Below are positions 7,890-16,411 of a stretch of 64,000 bases of DNA, one piece after another (the first letter of the stretch is position 1; each line of letters begins with the position of its first letter). The notes below the pieces were generated by a model. It was not told where the DNA came from. It did not search any database and was given only the letters and a program-made list of their open reading frames with translations. The stretch comes from G020353115 sp964481765. GTDB taxonomy: Bacteria > Bacteroidota > Bacteroidia > Bacteroidales > VadinHA17. The stretch is taken from assembly GCA_964481765.1 (NCBI GenBank), contig CAYZVJ010000001.1:19221-83220 (forward strand). Direction: 5' to 3'. A program made the translations under genes and the position numbers.

Positions 7890-8594
7890 TTAAAAGTGAT
7901 TTCCAATTTTTGTAAGAGATCTGGTGTTTATTATCTTTATTTTCCTTCCGTTTAATTCAATAAGTCCATCATTTTTAAATTCTGATAGGAGACGAATCAC
8001 TGATTCGGTTGCCGTACCCACGATATTCGCAAGCTCCTCACGGGTAAGAGAGATCTGCAACACCTGATCACCATCCAGGCCAAAATTATCTTTCAGGTGG
8101 ATCAACACTTCAGCCAATCTTTCACGGACGGTCTTCTGAGCAATGTCAGTAATGTATGCATTTGCCTCTCCAAGCTCCTTGCAGGTCAGTTTCATAATTT
8201 CCATAGAAAAATTACCATTGTTCTTAACCAGGGAAAAAAGAATATCAGAAGAGATGTAACAGAGAAGCGAATCTTCTATAATCTTGGCCGTTGTGCAGGC
8301 AAGTTCATTACTTAAGATGGACCTGTATCCAATGATTTCACCCCGCTTTGCAAACCGGATGATTTGCTCTTTCCCATCAATACCGGTCTTATAGACTTTT
8401 ATTATTCCATTGTGTATACAATAAAAGCCATTGATTCTGCCCCCTTCATGGTATATGATTTCACCGCGCTTATAAAACAGGGAGGATTTCTCGTAGTTCA
8501 ACCGATCCAATTCATCCTGTGTTAATTGTTTAAAGATGGAATTAAATTCTAAGGAGCACTTCCCACAAACCGGTGGATTTTGAACTTGTTTCAT
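7890..8594 (-). CDS. Crp/Fnr-family regulator, Fnr-like
   Basis: 234 residues. It has an N-terminal CGKC pair (Cys10, Cys13), a cyclic-nucleotide-binding-like beta roll (about 25-140), a dimer helix, and a C-terminal winged helix with SLTREELANIVGTATESVIRLL. The recognition helix reads E-S-V-I-R. Fnr proper reads E-x-x-S-R, so the Ser that contacts TTGAT is replaced by Ile. Only two N-terminal cysteines are present instead of Fnr's three, though others occur internally. Redox or nitrosative sensing is therefore possible but not shown. It is divergent from the OsmC gene at 8702, so one could regulate the other. No clear TTGAT-N4-ATCAA site is seen between them. Confidence 0.88.
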   Translation of the reverse strand: MKQVQNPPVCGKCSLEFNSIFKQLTQDELDRLNYEKSSLFYKRGEIIYHEGGRINGFYCIHNGIIKVYKTGIDGKEQIIRFAKRGEIIGYRSILSNELACTTAKIIEDSLLCYISSDILFSLVKNNGNFSMEIMKLTCKELGEANAYITDIAQKTVRERLAEVLIHLKDNFGLDGDQVLQISLTREELANIVGTATESVIRLLSEFKNDGLIELNGRKIKIINTRSLTKIGNHF

Positions 8595-8642
8595 TGAAAG
8601 ATTGTAGCTGAAAACGTGAAATGCAGGCTACCCAAATGCTTT

Positions 8643-8671
8643 TTGCAATATACGATTAAAAAGTATATTTG
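8643..8671 (+). promoter_or_regulatory. Promoter of OsmC-family gene
   Basis: The -33 TTG at 8643-8645 is separated by 18 bases from the -7 element TATATTTG (8664-8671). This is close to the Bacteroidota consensus TTG-N19-21-TAnnTTTG. The ATG of the OsmC gene is 30 bases downstream. It is one of the best promoters in the window. Confidence 0.65.
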
Positions 8672-8701
8672 TAAAATCTAAGTATTAAAATATCTAAAGA
8701 T

Positions 8702-9121
8702 ATGAAAAACAACATAAACATGAATTGGCTGGGCAATATGGCATTTGAAGCTGAAATCGATGGCCATAAGATAACATTGGATGCCAGTGGAGATGTGGGT
8801 GGAGAAAACCGGGGGCCGAGACCGAAACCATTAATGCTGGTAGCCCTGGCTGGATGCACAGGAATGGACGTGATTTCCATTTTGAAGAAGATGAGGGTTT
8901 CGGTTGACAGGATGAATATTACCGTTGAAGGGGAGCTAACCGACGAGCATCCCAAACATTTTCACAGCATGCACATCACCTATACCCTTTATGGAAAACA
9001 ACTTCCCAAAGATAAAATTCAAAAAGCTGTTGACCTGTCACAGGAACGGTATTGCGGAGTTAGTTATACATACCGAAAAGCACTTGAATTAACGTCAGAG
9101 ATAAAACTGGTCGAAGAATAG
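8702..9121 (+). CDS. OsmC/Ohr-family protein, putative thiol peroxidase
   Basis: 139 residues, the usual size. The family's two cysteines are in place: Cys52 in ALAGCTGMDV and Cys118 in ERYCGVSYTYR. In characterised members (Ohr, OsmC) this pair reduces organic hydroperoxides. The sequence is of the YhfA/OsmC-like group rather than clearly Ohr, so the substrate is uncertain. It has its own promoter and is divergent from the Fnr-like regulator, consistent with a redox-linked pair. It converges on pheS with a perfect hairpin between the stops. Confidence 0.88.
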   Translation: MKNNINMNWLGNMAFEAEIDGHKITLDASGDVGGENRGPRPKPLMLVALAGCTGMDVISILKKMRVSVDRMNITVEGELTDEHPKHFHSMHITYTLYGKQLPKDKIQKAVDLSQERYCGVSYTYRKALELTSEIKLVEE

Positions 9122-9136
9122 AAACGAAACGTTTCT
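9120..9136. terminator. Short perfect hairpin between convergent stops
   Basis: A 7-bp perfect stem, AGAAACG (9120-9126) with CGTTTCT (9130-9136), and a 3-base loop. It fills the 16-base gap between the osmC-like stop and the pheS stop. No long T-tract follows on either strand, so its role as a bidirectional terminator is tentative. Confidence 0.35.
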
Positions 9137-9137
9137 G

Positions 9138-10175
9138 TCAGAATGCTGATTTGAATTGCCTGAGAAACCGTATATCGTTTTCGAACAAAAGGCGAATATC
9201 TTTAATCTGATATTTTAAAAGAGCTATTCGCTCAATACCCATACCGAAGGCAAAGCCTGTGTATAGGTGGCTGTCAATACCGGTGAAATCCAGCACATTC
9301 GGGTCCACCATTCCGCAACCGAGTATTTCAAGCCAGCCGGAATATTTACACAGGTTACATCCTTTACCATCGCAGCTGCAGGAGATATCCATCTCAGCAG
9401 AAGGTTCTGTAAACGGAAAAAAAGATGGCCTGAGACGGATGCTGGTTTTCTTACCAAACATCTCCTTGGCAAAATAGAGTAAGGTTTGTTTAAGATCGGC
9501 AAACGAAACATTTTCATCAATGTAGAGGCCTTCAACCTGGTGAAAGATACAATGGGAACGGGCAGAGATGGCTTCATTTCTAAAAACACGGCCCGGGGAG
9601 ATCGTACGTATTGGAGGCTGCTGATTCTCCATTACACGAACCTGCACGGGAGAGGTGTGTGTTCTCAGAAGAACATCCCGGATCTTTCCCGTTTCATCCT
9701 CACCTTTTTCAATGAAAAAAGTATCCTGCATGTCTCTTGCCGGATGATTTGGGGGGAAGTTTAATTTCGAAAAAACATGATCATCATCCTCTATTTCGGG
9801 GCCTTCTGATACTGTAAATCCAAGGCGTGTGAAAATTTCAATGATCTCATTTCTGATTATTGAAACCGGATGTCTGGCACCAAGCCCAACCGGATCAGCG
9901 GGAAGTGAAAAATCAGTCAATGATGTTTCTTCAGTATGCTCTTTTAAGGCGGCAAGCGATTCTTCAATTTTTTCGTGTATCCGGTTTTTTAACCGGTTGA
10001 CTTGTTGACCCACCAGCTTTTTCTTTTCGGAAGGGATGGATTTAAATTCGGAAAAGAGAGCGGGAACAATCCCCTTTTTGCTGAGGAATTTTATCCTGAA
10101 AAATTCAATTTCCTCACGGCTTTTAGCCGAAAAGGCATTCACCTCATTCAATAGTTCTGCAATTCGTTCTTCCAT
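9138..10175 (-). CDS. pheS: Phenylalanyl-tRNA synthetase alpha subunit
   Basis: 345 residues. Class II aminoacyl-tRNA synthetase subunit that, with PheT, charges tRNA-Phe. It has an N-terminal coiled coil (about 1-90), HPVSIIRNEI, motif 2 around GRVFRNEAISARSHCIFHQVEG, and motif 3 GMGIERIALLKY near the end. A cysteine cluster (CSCDGKGCNLC, about 265-275) precedes GWLEILGCGMV; this variant is common in PheS outside proteobacteria. pheT is not adjacent. A -7 element TATCTTTG lies 19 bases upstream of the ATG. Confidence 0.96.
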   Translation of the reverse strand: MEERIAELLNEVNAFSAKSREEIEFFRIKFLSKKGIVPALFSEFKSIPSEKKKLVGQQVNRLKNRIHEKIEESLAALKEHTEETSLTDFSLPADPVGLGARHPVSIIRNEIIEIFTRLGFTVSEGPEIEDDDHVFSKLNFPPNHPARDMQDTFFIEKGEDETGKIRDVLLRTHTSPVQVRVMENQQPPIRTISPGRVFRNEAISARSHCIFHQVEGLYIDENVSFADLKQTLLYFAKEMFGKKTSIRLRPSFFPFTEPSAEMDISCSCDGKGCNLCKYSGWLEILGCGMVDPNVLDFTGIDSHLYTGFAFGMGIERIALLKYQIKDIRLLFENDIRFLRQFKSAF

Positions 10176-10193
10176 CTCCAGCCAGGATTTTTA

Positions 10194-10201
10194 CAAAGAT
10201 A
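10194..10201 (-). promoter_or_regulatory. -7 promoter element for pheS
   Basis: TATCTTTG on the minus strand, an exact TAnnTTTG match, 19 bases before the pheS ATG. The same octamer recurs upstream of the S41 protease, the DUF4271 gene and the polyprenyl synthase. Confidence 0.5.
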
Positions 10202-10238
10202 TAAGAAATTCTGCGAGCACACATTAAATAGCTGAAAA

Positions 10239-11057
10239 TTATCTCCTTACCTTTTTAATCGTCATTCGAACGGGGTTAAGTGGGCGATCCGACTTATCTG
10301 TGGGGACGGCAGCAATCCGGTCAATAACATCCAACCCCTCCACCACCTCACCAAAAACAGTATAACTTCCATCAAGATGGGGAGTACCACCAACAACCTT
10401 GTATGTTGCCCATTGATCTGGCGGAATTTTATACGGCACGTAATTTTTTAATTGCTCTTCGGTTTGCAGTGTGGCTGCCAGTTGAATTGCTGCGTAATCA
10501 AGCGGCTCATCTTTTTCAAATGCTTTTTGCTCTTCTTCCTTGATGTTCTTAAAGAAAAGAGATTGCTTCATCATGTTGTTGATACGCTCTTCCAGTTGTT
10601 CCAACTCCTGATCATTAAATGCCTTACCGTGAACAATATAGAATTGCGTACTCGAAGATGCCTGGTCCGGATTAACATCATCACCCATTCTTGCAGCAGC
10701 TAGAGCACCTTTTTTGTGGAAAAGGCCGGGATGAAATTCAGCAGGAATGGTGTAATTAATATCAATGCTATCTGTTCTGTTTTTATCTGAGATAACGGTA
10801 GCGGGATCACCGGCCTGAATCATAAATTCATTGATGACCCGGTGAAACGTCATGCCGTCATAAAAATTGTTTTTTATTAAAGACAGGAAATTATCACGGT
10901 GACATGGCGTTTCGTTGTAAAGCCTGATCTTCATGGTGCCCAGAGTTGTTTCGATTGAAACAAACCACACCTTTTCTTTTCTGTTTGAAGTACAGAATGA
11001 AAAGGAAATAATCAGAAAAAAGGCAAGGAGAATACAGAATAACCGGTTTGTTTTCAT
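10239..11057 (-). CDS. Exported cyclophilin-type peptidyl-prolyl isomerase
   Basis: 272 residues from the ATG at 11057. The frame extends to 11084, but 11057 begins a signal peptide (MKTNRLFCILLAFFLIIS) and lies just downstream of the promoter. Cys22 follows a poor lipobox (SFSFC), so lipoprotein status is uncertain. The cyclophilin fold is clear: FHRVINEFMIQAGDP carries the catalytic Arg and Gln, followed by STQFYIV and LDGSYTVFGEVVEG. About 70 residues are inserted between those last two blocks (GKAFNDQELEQL to PDQWATYKVVGG), rich in helices. This insertion is common in Bacteroidota homologues. It catalyses proline isomerisation in protein folding, probably in the periplasm. Confidence 0.9.
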   Translation of the reverse strand: MKTNRLFCILLAFFLIISFSFCTSNRKEKVWFVSIETTLGTMKIRLYNETPCHRDNFLSLIKNNFYDGMTFHRVINEFMIQAGDPATVISDKNRTDSIDINYTIPAEFHPGLFHKKGALAAARMGDDVNPDQASSSTQFYIVHGKAFNDQELEQLEERINNMMKQSLFFKNIKEEEQKAFEKDEPLDYAAIQLAATLQTEEQLKNYVPYKIPPDQWATYKVVGGTPHLDGSYTVFGEVVEGLDVIDRIAAVPTDKSDRPLNPVRMTIKKVRR

Positions 11058-11101
11058 CACAAAAGACGTAAAGAAGGTTAACAATTGTTCGAATAAACAT
11101 A

Positions 11102-11134
11102 CAAAATTATGATTATATATATGGATTTATACAA
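11102..11134 (-). promoter_or_regulatory. Promoter of cyclophilin gene
   Basis: Minus-strand -7 element TAATTTTG (11102-11109) with a -33 TTG at 11132-11134, spacing 22. The ATG at 11057 is 45 bases downstream of the -7 element, which supports that start. Confidence 0.5.
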
Positions 11135-11209
11135 TTTATTATGGAAAACATAACTTCCGGAAAAATTTGAAAAAAAGAAACCGTAAGTGATGATGACATG
11201 ATTATTGTG

Positions 11210-11217
11210 TAATTTTG
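11210..11217 (+). promoter_or_regulatory. -7 element upstream of CDF transporter
   Basis: TAATTTTG matches TAnnTTTG, 73 bases before the ATG at 11291. A longer than usual leader would result. No -33 element was recognised. Confidence 0.35.
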
Positions 11218-11290
11218 GGAAGCATGGGAAAAGGAAGGCGAATAAATCAGAAGCAAGAAGATGGCAAAGAAAATGCAAAATACGTGATTC

Positions 11291-12196
11291 ATGCATCGGT
11301 TAACGGATAAATCGTCAAAATACAAACTTGGTGTACTGGAAGGATGGCTATCCTTGTTTGTAAACACGCTCCTTTTTGGACTGAAATATTGGGCGGGAGT
11401 GGTTACGGGATCGGTTGCGCTGATTGCCGATGCATGGCATACATTGAGCGATTCAGTATCATCCGTAGTCCTTCTTGTAGGGCTTGCCGTGGCCAGGAAA
11501 CCGGCCGATAAAGAACATCCTTTCGGACATGGCAGGGCAGAGTTAATATCTTCTATTATCATCGGTTTTATACTTGCGCTTATAGGATTTAATTTTTTTC
11601 GGGAATCGGTGTTGAGATTAATGAAGCACCAGGAGGTGTTTTTTGGAACAATTGCCATTGTTGTCACCGCAATTTCTATCGTGGTTAAAGAAGCCATGGC
11701 ACGATTTGCAATTTGGGCCGGTAAAAAAGAGGGAATAAAATCCACCATTGCAGACGGATGGCATCACCGGTCTGATGCATTATCATCCGTTATCATATTG
11801 ATTGGAATATTTTTAGGAAAATTTTTCTGGTGGATAGACGGAGTGCTTGGACTCCTGGTGTCGTTATTAATATTTTACACCGCTTATGTAATCATTAAGG
11901 ACGCAGCCGATTCACTGTTGGGAGAAACACCGGATCGTAAACTGTTAAAGAAAATTGAAAACATTGCGGGGGAGGTCTATCCCGACAACCTTGGACTACA
12001 CCACTTCCATATACACCGGTATGGTGAACATACGGAAATGACGTTCCATATCGTTTTGCCAGAAGAAATGGAACTCAAAGAAGCAGGTAAGTTAACGAGA
12101 AGACTGTTTGAGAGAATCAATAACGAATTAAACATCATTGCTACAATACACATTGATACGAGAAGTAATTATATAAAAGAGAGAGAGGACGATTAA
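11291..12196 (+). CDS. Cation diffusion facilitator, zinc-type
   Basis: 301 residues with six predicted transmembrane helices and a C-terminal cytoplasmic domain (about 210-301, His-rich LHHFHIHRYGEH). CDF proteins export divalent metals in exchange for protons. The intramembrane sites are ADAWHTLSD in helix 2 and ADGWHHRSD in helix 5, giving an HxxxD motif in each. That H/D-H/D arrangement is the Zn/Cd-selective pattern of ZitB rather than the D/D of Mn or Fe carriers. Substrate is inferred from this. The gene is followed 37 bases later by the flippase gene. Confidence 0.9.
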   Translation: MHRLTDKSSKYKLGVLEGWLSLFVNTLLFGLKYWAGVVTGSVALIADAWHTLSDSVSSVVLLVGLAVARKPADKEHPFGHGRAELISSIIIGFILALIGFNFFRESVLRLMKHQEVFFGTIAIVVTAISIVVKEAMARFAIWAGKKEGIKSTIADGWHHRSDALSSVIILIGIFLGKFFWWIDGVLGLLVSLLIFYTAYVIIKDAADSLLGETPDRKLLKKIENIAGEVYPDNLGLHHFHIHRYGEHTEMTFHIVLPEEMELKEAGKLTRRLFERINNELNIIATIHIDTRSNYIKEREDD

Positions 12197-12233
12197 GAAA
12201 AACAACCTATCTTTCATCCATAATTTATCATTC

Positions 12234-13718
12234 ATGTTCCATCCCATTAAACAGCTTGCAGGACAAACAGCCATTTACGGCCTTGGAACAATGATCCCGA
12301 GGTTTTTAAACTATGCTCTTCTGACACCATTTTATACGCGCATCCTGGGACTTGGAGAATATGGCGTCCTAACCGAACTGTATGCTTATGTTGTGGTTTT
12401 GTTGGTAGTGCTGACCTATGGGATGGAAACGGGATATTTCAGGTTTTCGACCTCTGATAAAGAGAAGGATCGGGTATTCAGTACAGCCTGGATTTCCCTG
12501 TTTATTACATCAACATTATTCATTCTGCTGGTAATACTGTTCAATAAACCCATTTCTGAAGCGCTGGATTATTCTGCCAACAGAGAGTACATTGTGATTT
12601 TTGCAGTTATTGTTGGTGTGGATGCTTTTTCAACCATTCCATTTGCAAAGTTAAGAAGGGAAAACCGGGGATTACGATTTGCAATCATTAAGTTAGTGAA
12701 TGTTGCAGTCATCATTGTGCTTGTCTTTTTTTTCCTGCTTTTTGTTCCTCGGGTAGTCGGCAGAAATCCCAACTCCTGGTTGCAGCTGATCTACGATCCT
12801 GATTTTGGTGTGGGCTATGTTTTTGTTGCAAACCTGGTGGGAAGTACGATTTCACTACTTCTGTTGCTTCCGGAGATAATCAGCACTAAACCGGAATTTA
12901 ACACAGAATTGATGAAGCGGATGTTCCGATATTCATTTCCGCTTTTAATTGCGGGACTGGCTGGAACGTTGAATGAAGCACTGGATAAAATTCTGTTAAA
13001 ACACTTACTGCCAGATGAAATAGACGCAATGGCCCAGCTGGGTATTTATGGTGCCAGTTTCAAAATAGCGGTGTTTTTAAGCCTTTTTATCCAGATGTTC
13101 CGGTATGCTGCTGAACCGTTCTTCTTTGCAAGGGCAAAGGATAAAAATGCTAAAGAACTCTACGCACAGGTGATGAAATATTTTATCATTGCTGGTCTGA
13201 TGATTTTTTTGGGAATTACACTATTCATAGAGATTGCAAAATATTTTATTGGACCAAAATTCTGGATGGGACTTAATGTGGTTCCGGTCGTTCTTATGGG
13301 ATTCCTGTTTTATGGAATATTTGTGAATTTGTCAATTTGGTATAAGTTGAACGATCTGACAAAATATGGTGCTATTCTGACCGTGATAGGAGCCATTGTG
13401 ACCGTAACGGTTAATGTGATTTTTGTACCGATTTATGGATATCATGCAAGTGCCTGGGGCCACTTTTTATGCTATCTGGTTATGGTTATTTGTTCCTATT
13501 TCATGGGAAGACACTATTATCGGATTGATTATCCGATTAAAACAATTGTATTGTACGGAATAATAGCCATTGCACTGTTCATTGTAGATAAGCTTATACA
13601 GATTGAAAAGAGACCACTGGAACTTGGATTCAATATTTTGCTATTTGCTATTTTTGCTGGATTTATTTGGGTAAAAGAGAATGTCCGACCGTTGATTTTT
13701 AAACCCAGACACGAATAA
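12234..13718 (+). CDS. Polysaccharide flippase, Wzx/MVF type
   Basis: 494 residues with about 12-14 hydrophobic helices and almost no soluble domain. The N-terminus (QLAGQTAIYGLGTMIPRFL) is characteristic of oligosaccharide flippases of the MOP superfamily, with a following LLTPFYTRIL. Such proteins move undecaprenyl-linked glycans across the inner membrane for O-antigen, capsule or related polymers. No glycosyltransferase or polymerase genes are nearby, so the cargo is unknown. It is a stand-alone member, typical of Bacteroidota core genomes. The downstream gene is 110 bases away. Confidence 0.85.
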   Translation: MFHPIKQLAGQTAIYGLGTMIPRFLNYALLTPFYTRILGLGEYGVLTELYAYVVVLLVVLTYGMETGYFRFSTSDKEKDRVFSTAWISLFITSTLFILLVILFNKPISEALDYSANREYIVIFAVIVGVDAFSTIPFAKLRRENRGLRFAIIKLVNVAVIIVLVFFFLLFVPRVVGRNPNSWLQLIYDPDFGVGYVFVANLVGSTISLLLLLPEIISTKPEFNTELMKRMFRYSFPLLIAGLAGTLNEALDKILLKHLLPDEIDAMAQLGIYGASFKIAVFLSLFIQMFRYAAEPFFFARAKDKNAKELYAQVMKYFIIAGLMIFLGITLFIEIAKYFIGPKFWMGLNVVPVVLMGFLFYGIFVNLSIWYKLNDLTKYGAILTVIGAIVTVTVNVIFVPIYGYHASAWGHFLCYLVMVICSYFMGRHYYRIDYPIKTIVLYGIIAIALFIVDKLIQIEKRPLELGFNILLFAIFAGFIWVKENVRPLIFKPRHE

Positions 13719-13828
13719 GGCAACACGGTATTAATGGTGAGGGGGATTTGGACATACGGGCAGTGAATAACCAGTTGGGAATAAAATGAAAGATTGAAAA
13801 AAAGAGTGTTTTATAAAAAAGCAAAACG

Positions 13829-15562
13829 ATGAAAAATTGGTTGGGTTGGTTTGTAATATGGTTAATTTACGTACTCTTGGGCGGTTGTGCGAATAAAACC
13901 ATACCGGCTAAAACTGAAAGGGAGGATAGAGAGCTTACCCGAAAAGAGGAAATTAACTACCAATATGCTTTTACAGAAGGAATAAAAATGAAAATAACAG
14001 GAAACCTTAGGGAGGCCATTCCATATTTTACGGAATGCATAAGAATTAATTCCAAGAGTGACGCAGCAAACTACGAATTGGGTTCAATACTCACTATGGG
14101 CGGGAATTATGAGGAAGCCATTAAATACCTGAAAAGAGCTAATGAGATAGATCCAAAAAATGTCTGGTACCAGTTGCAAATGGCAAGCTTATATCATGCC
14201 ATGGGCATGAGGGATAGTACCATACTGATGTATGAAGAAATCCATGAAAATTACCCGGCCAGAACAGATTTCTATTTTAATCTGGCATCACTGCATGGAG
14301 AATATGGTGATGAGAAAAGAGCAATAGAGATATTTGATGAACTGGAAGAACAATATGAGCTAAACGAAACAATATTGTTGGCAAAGCAACAGATCTATGC
14401 AAAATCAGGAGAGGTGGATAAAGCCATTAAGGAAGTATTAAAACTCGTTAATGCATATCCAAACGAAGTGCGGTTTTATGGGATACTGGCCGAGTTATAT
14501 TGGTCAGGGAAACAGGACGAAAAGGCGTTGGAAACATACCAGAAGCTGTTCAAAATCGATCCGGATAATGGACTGGGACAATTATCAATGATTGAATATT
14601 ATAAAAATAAAGGCGAACAGGAAGAGATGTTCGCCATGATAGGCAAATTAATTGATAATGAGGGGGTTGGTGTGAATCAAAAAATCCAGATAATGATTCA
14701 ATTTTTCACAAATGAGGAAAATTTCAAGAAGAATAAAGCAAGTATTGGACAAGCAATAGGAGCACTTGCAAAACGATATCCAGAAGATACAAGAGTAAAA
14801 ACACTAAAGGCAGATTACCATGTAAAACTGGGTGAGTTTGAACAAGCAGCTGTTGAGTTGAGGTTTGTTACACAACGGGAAAAAACAAACTTTATCATAT
14901 GGGAACAACTGCTTTATGTTGAGAATTCGATTGGAGAAAATGAACGATTGTATGACGAAACAGAAGAAGCGATAAAACTTTTTCCAGGAGCCCCAACGGT
15001 ATACTTAATGAGGGGCATTGCTGCAATGGAGCTTGGGAAAAATAAAGAAGCAATAAAAGCGTTCCAGGAAGGATTAGGATTGGCTGAAGAGAATAAAGAA
15101 CTAAAGGTACAACTATATTCAATGTTGGGCGAAGTCTATAAAAATGATGGAAACAATAAGATGTCAGACGAATCATTTCAAAAAGCACTGGAGCTGGATT
15201 CTAAAAACCTGTTTGTGTTAAACAATTATAGCTATTACCTGTCTTTGCGGGAAGAAAGACTGGATGATGCTTTGGCAATGAGCAAAAAATGCATTGAAAA
15301 AGAGCCAAATAATTCGACATACCTTGATACGTACGCATGGATTCTGTTTAAGTTGAAACGGTTCGATAAGGCAAGAGAGTATATTGAAAGAGCAGTTGAA
15401 AACAATGATAGCAATAGCAGCGAGATCGTGGAACACTACGGTGATATATTGATCGTTTTCGGTGAGAAAGAGAAAGCACTGATGCAATGGAAGAAAGCAG
15501 CTGAACTGGGAGGAGACTCAGAAGAGCTAAAAACAAAAATAGAAAAGACGGAAAGGAAATAA
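13829..15562 (+). CDS. TPR-repeat lipoprotein
   Basis: 577 residues. The lipoprotein signal ends in LLGGC with Cys20 as the predicted lipidated residue. From about residue 45 to the end there are at least ten tetratricopeptide-like units. The C-terminal ones are clear, for example SKNLFVLNNYSYYLS and NNSTYLDTYAWILF. It is the first gene of a tight group: DUF4292 lipoprotein 11 bases downstream, then the EnvC-like gene 4 bases after that. The same order occurs widely in Bacteroidota, which suggests a shared envelope role. TPRs probably scaffold partners at the outer membrane. No enzyme activity is predicted. The coding strand is conspicuously A-rich. Confidence 0.85.
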   Translation: MKNWLGWFVIWLIYVLLGGCANKTIPAKTEREDRELTRKEEINYQYAFTEGIKMKITGNLREAIPYFTECIRINSKSDAANYELGSILTMGGNYEEAIKYLKRANEIDPKNVWYQLQMASLYHAMGMRDSTILMYEEIHENYPARTDFYFNLASLHGEYGDEKRAIEIFDELEEQYELNETILLAKQQIYAKSGEVDKAIKEVLKLVNAYPNEVRFYGILAELYWSGKQDEKALETYQKLFKIDPDNGLGQLSMIEYYKNKGEQEEMFAMIGKLIDNEGVGVNQKIQIMIQFFTNEENFKKNKASIGQAIGALAKRYPEDTRVKTLKADYHVKLGEFEQAAVELRFVTQREKTNFIIWEQLLYVENSIGENERLYDETEEAIKLFPGAPTVYLMRGIAAMELGKNKEAIKAFQEGLGLAEENKELKVQLYSMLGEVYKNDGNNKMSDESFQKALELDSKNLFVLNNYSYYLSLREERLDDALAMSKKCIEKEPNNSTYLDTYAWILFKLKRFDKAREYIERAVENNDSNSSEIVEHYGDILIVFGEKEKALMQWKKAAELGGDSEELKTKIEKTERK

Positions 15563-15573
15563 ACAGGGAATAG

Positions 15574-16407
15574 ATGAGAATTGAGAAAGAAAAAATCGTT
15601 TGGATAATTATGGGATTGTTGGTGTGGTGTGAGTTGAATTCATGCAAAACAACAGAAATAACCACGCGAATTGCCACAAAGGATATTCGTGTGAAAGATA
15701 TTTCCAGTGCAGCTATAAAAAGGAGAGATTACATACCGGGTATATGGGTAAAGAAAATAAAGGGATCAATACATAATGGAAACACCGAATTCTCATTTAA
15801 GGCAAATTATCGCATTAATAGAGATACGGCAATTATTATTTCAATAATGACACCGGTGGGCATAGAAGCAATTAGAATCATCTGCATACCGGATACATTT
15901 GGGTTTATTGACAGGATAAACAGAGAATATTATTATGGGAAATATGAAGTGTTGGAAAAGAAAATTGGATATAAAACAAACTTCGGTTTAGTTCAATCGA
16001 TGTTACTAAATGAAATTGCAACGGTATACGAAGAGACAAAAGAAAATATTTTCAAAAATTATAGAAAACTGAATGTTAAAAACAACCATTGCAGTGTATC
16101 ATTGGATGAATTAAATAGAGATGGATCTGGAAGAGAAAAGATTAGATATTATCTTGAATTTGATCCGATTAATTATTATCTGGTGAGGAATATAATAACC
16201 GACGATAAAGAGAAGAATGAAATTGATATTATGTATGAGGATTTTAAGGAATTGGAACAAACATGGTTTCCGGGTCTTATAAGCATACGAATTAAGAATG
16301 AAAAAAATCAGATAACATGCAGGTTGGACATGGACAGGATTACAATTGAGAGTGATTTTAATACGAACTTAAGCATTGGTCAAAAGTATAAGAAAATTGA
16401 CTGGTAA
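15574..16407 (+). CDS. DUF4292 lipoprotein
   Basis: 277 residues. Signal ends LNSC with predicted lipidated Cys24. The mature part begins with two short stretches typical of DUF4292, then alternates beta strands (for example IIISIMTPVGIEAIRI, then FIDRINREYYYG). The family is thought to resemble the LolA/LolB lipoprotein carrier fold; I recall this from its clan placement and have not tested it here. If so it could handle lipids or lipoproteins in the periplasm, which is inference. It is sandwiched between the TPR lipoprotein and the EnvC-like gene in one operon. Confidence 0.8.
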   Translation: MRIEKEKIVWIIMGLLVWCELNSCKTTEITTRIATKDIRVKDISSAAIKRRDYIPGIWVKKIKGSIHNGNTEFSFKANYRINRDTAIIISIMTPVGIEAIRIICIPDTFGFIDRINREYYYGKYEVLEKKIGYKTNFGLVQSMLLNEIATVYEETKENIFKNYRKLNVKNNHCSVSLDELNRDGSGREKIRYYLEFDPINYYLVRNIITDDKEKNEIDIMYEDFKELEQTWFPGLISIRIKNEKNQITCRLDMDRITIESDFNTNLSIGQKYKKIDW

Positions 16408-16411
16408 AACC

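Noticed and set aside
8595..8701. Fnr-type operator between the Fnr-like and OsmC genes.
   Set aside because: No TTGAT-N4-ATCAA match. Only a loose GTAGC/GCTAC pairing was seen, too weak to list.
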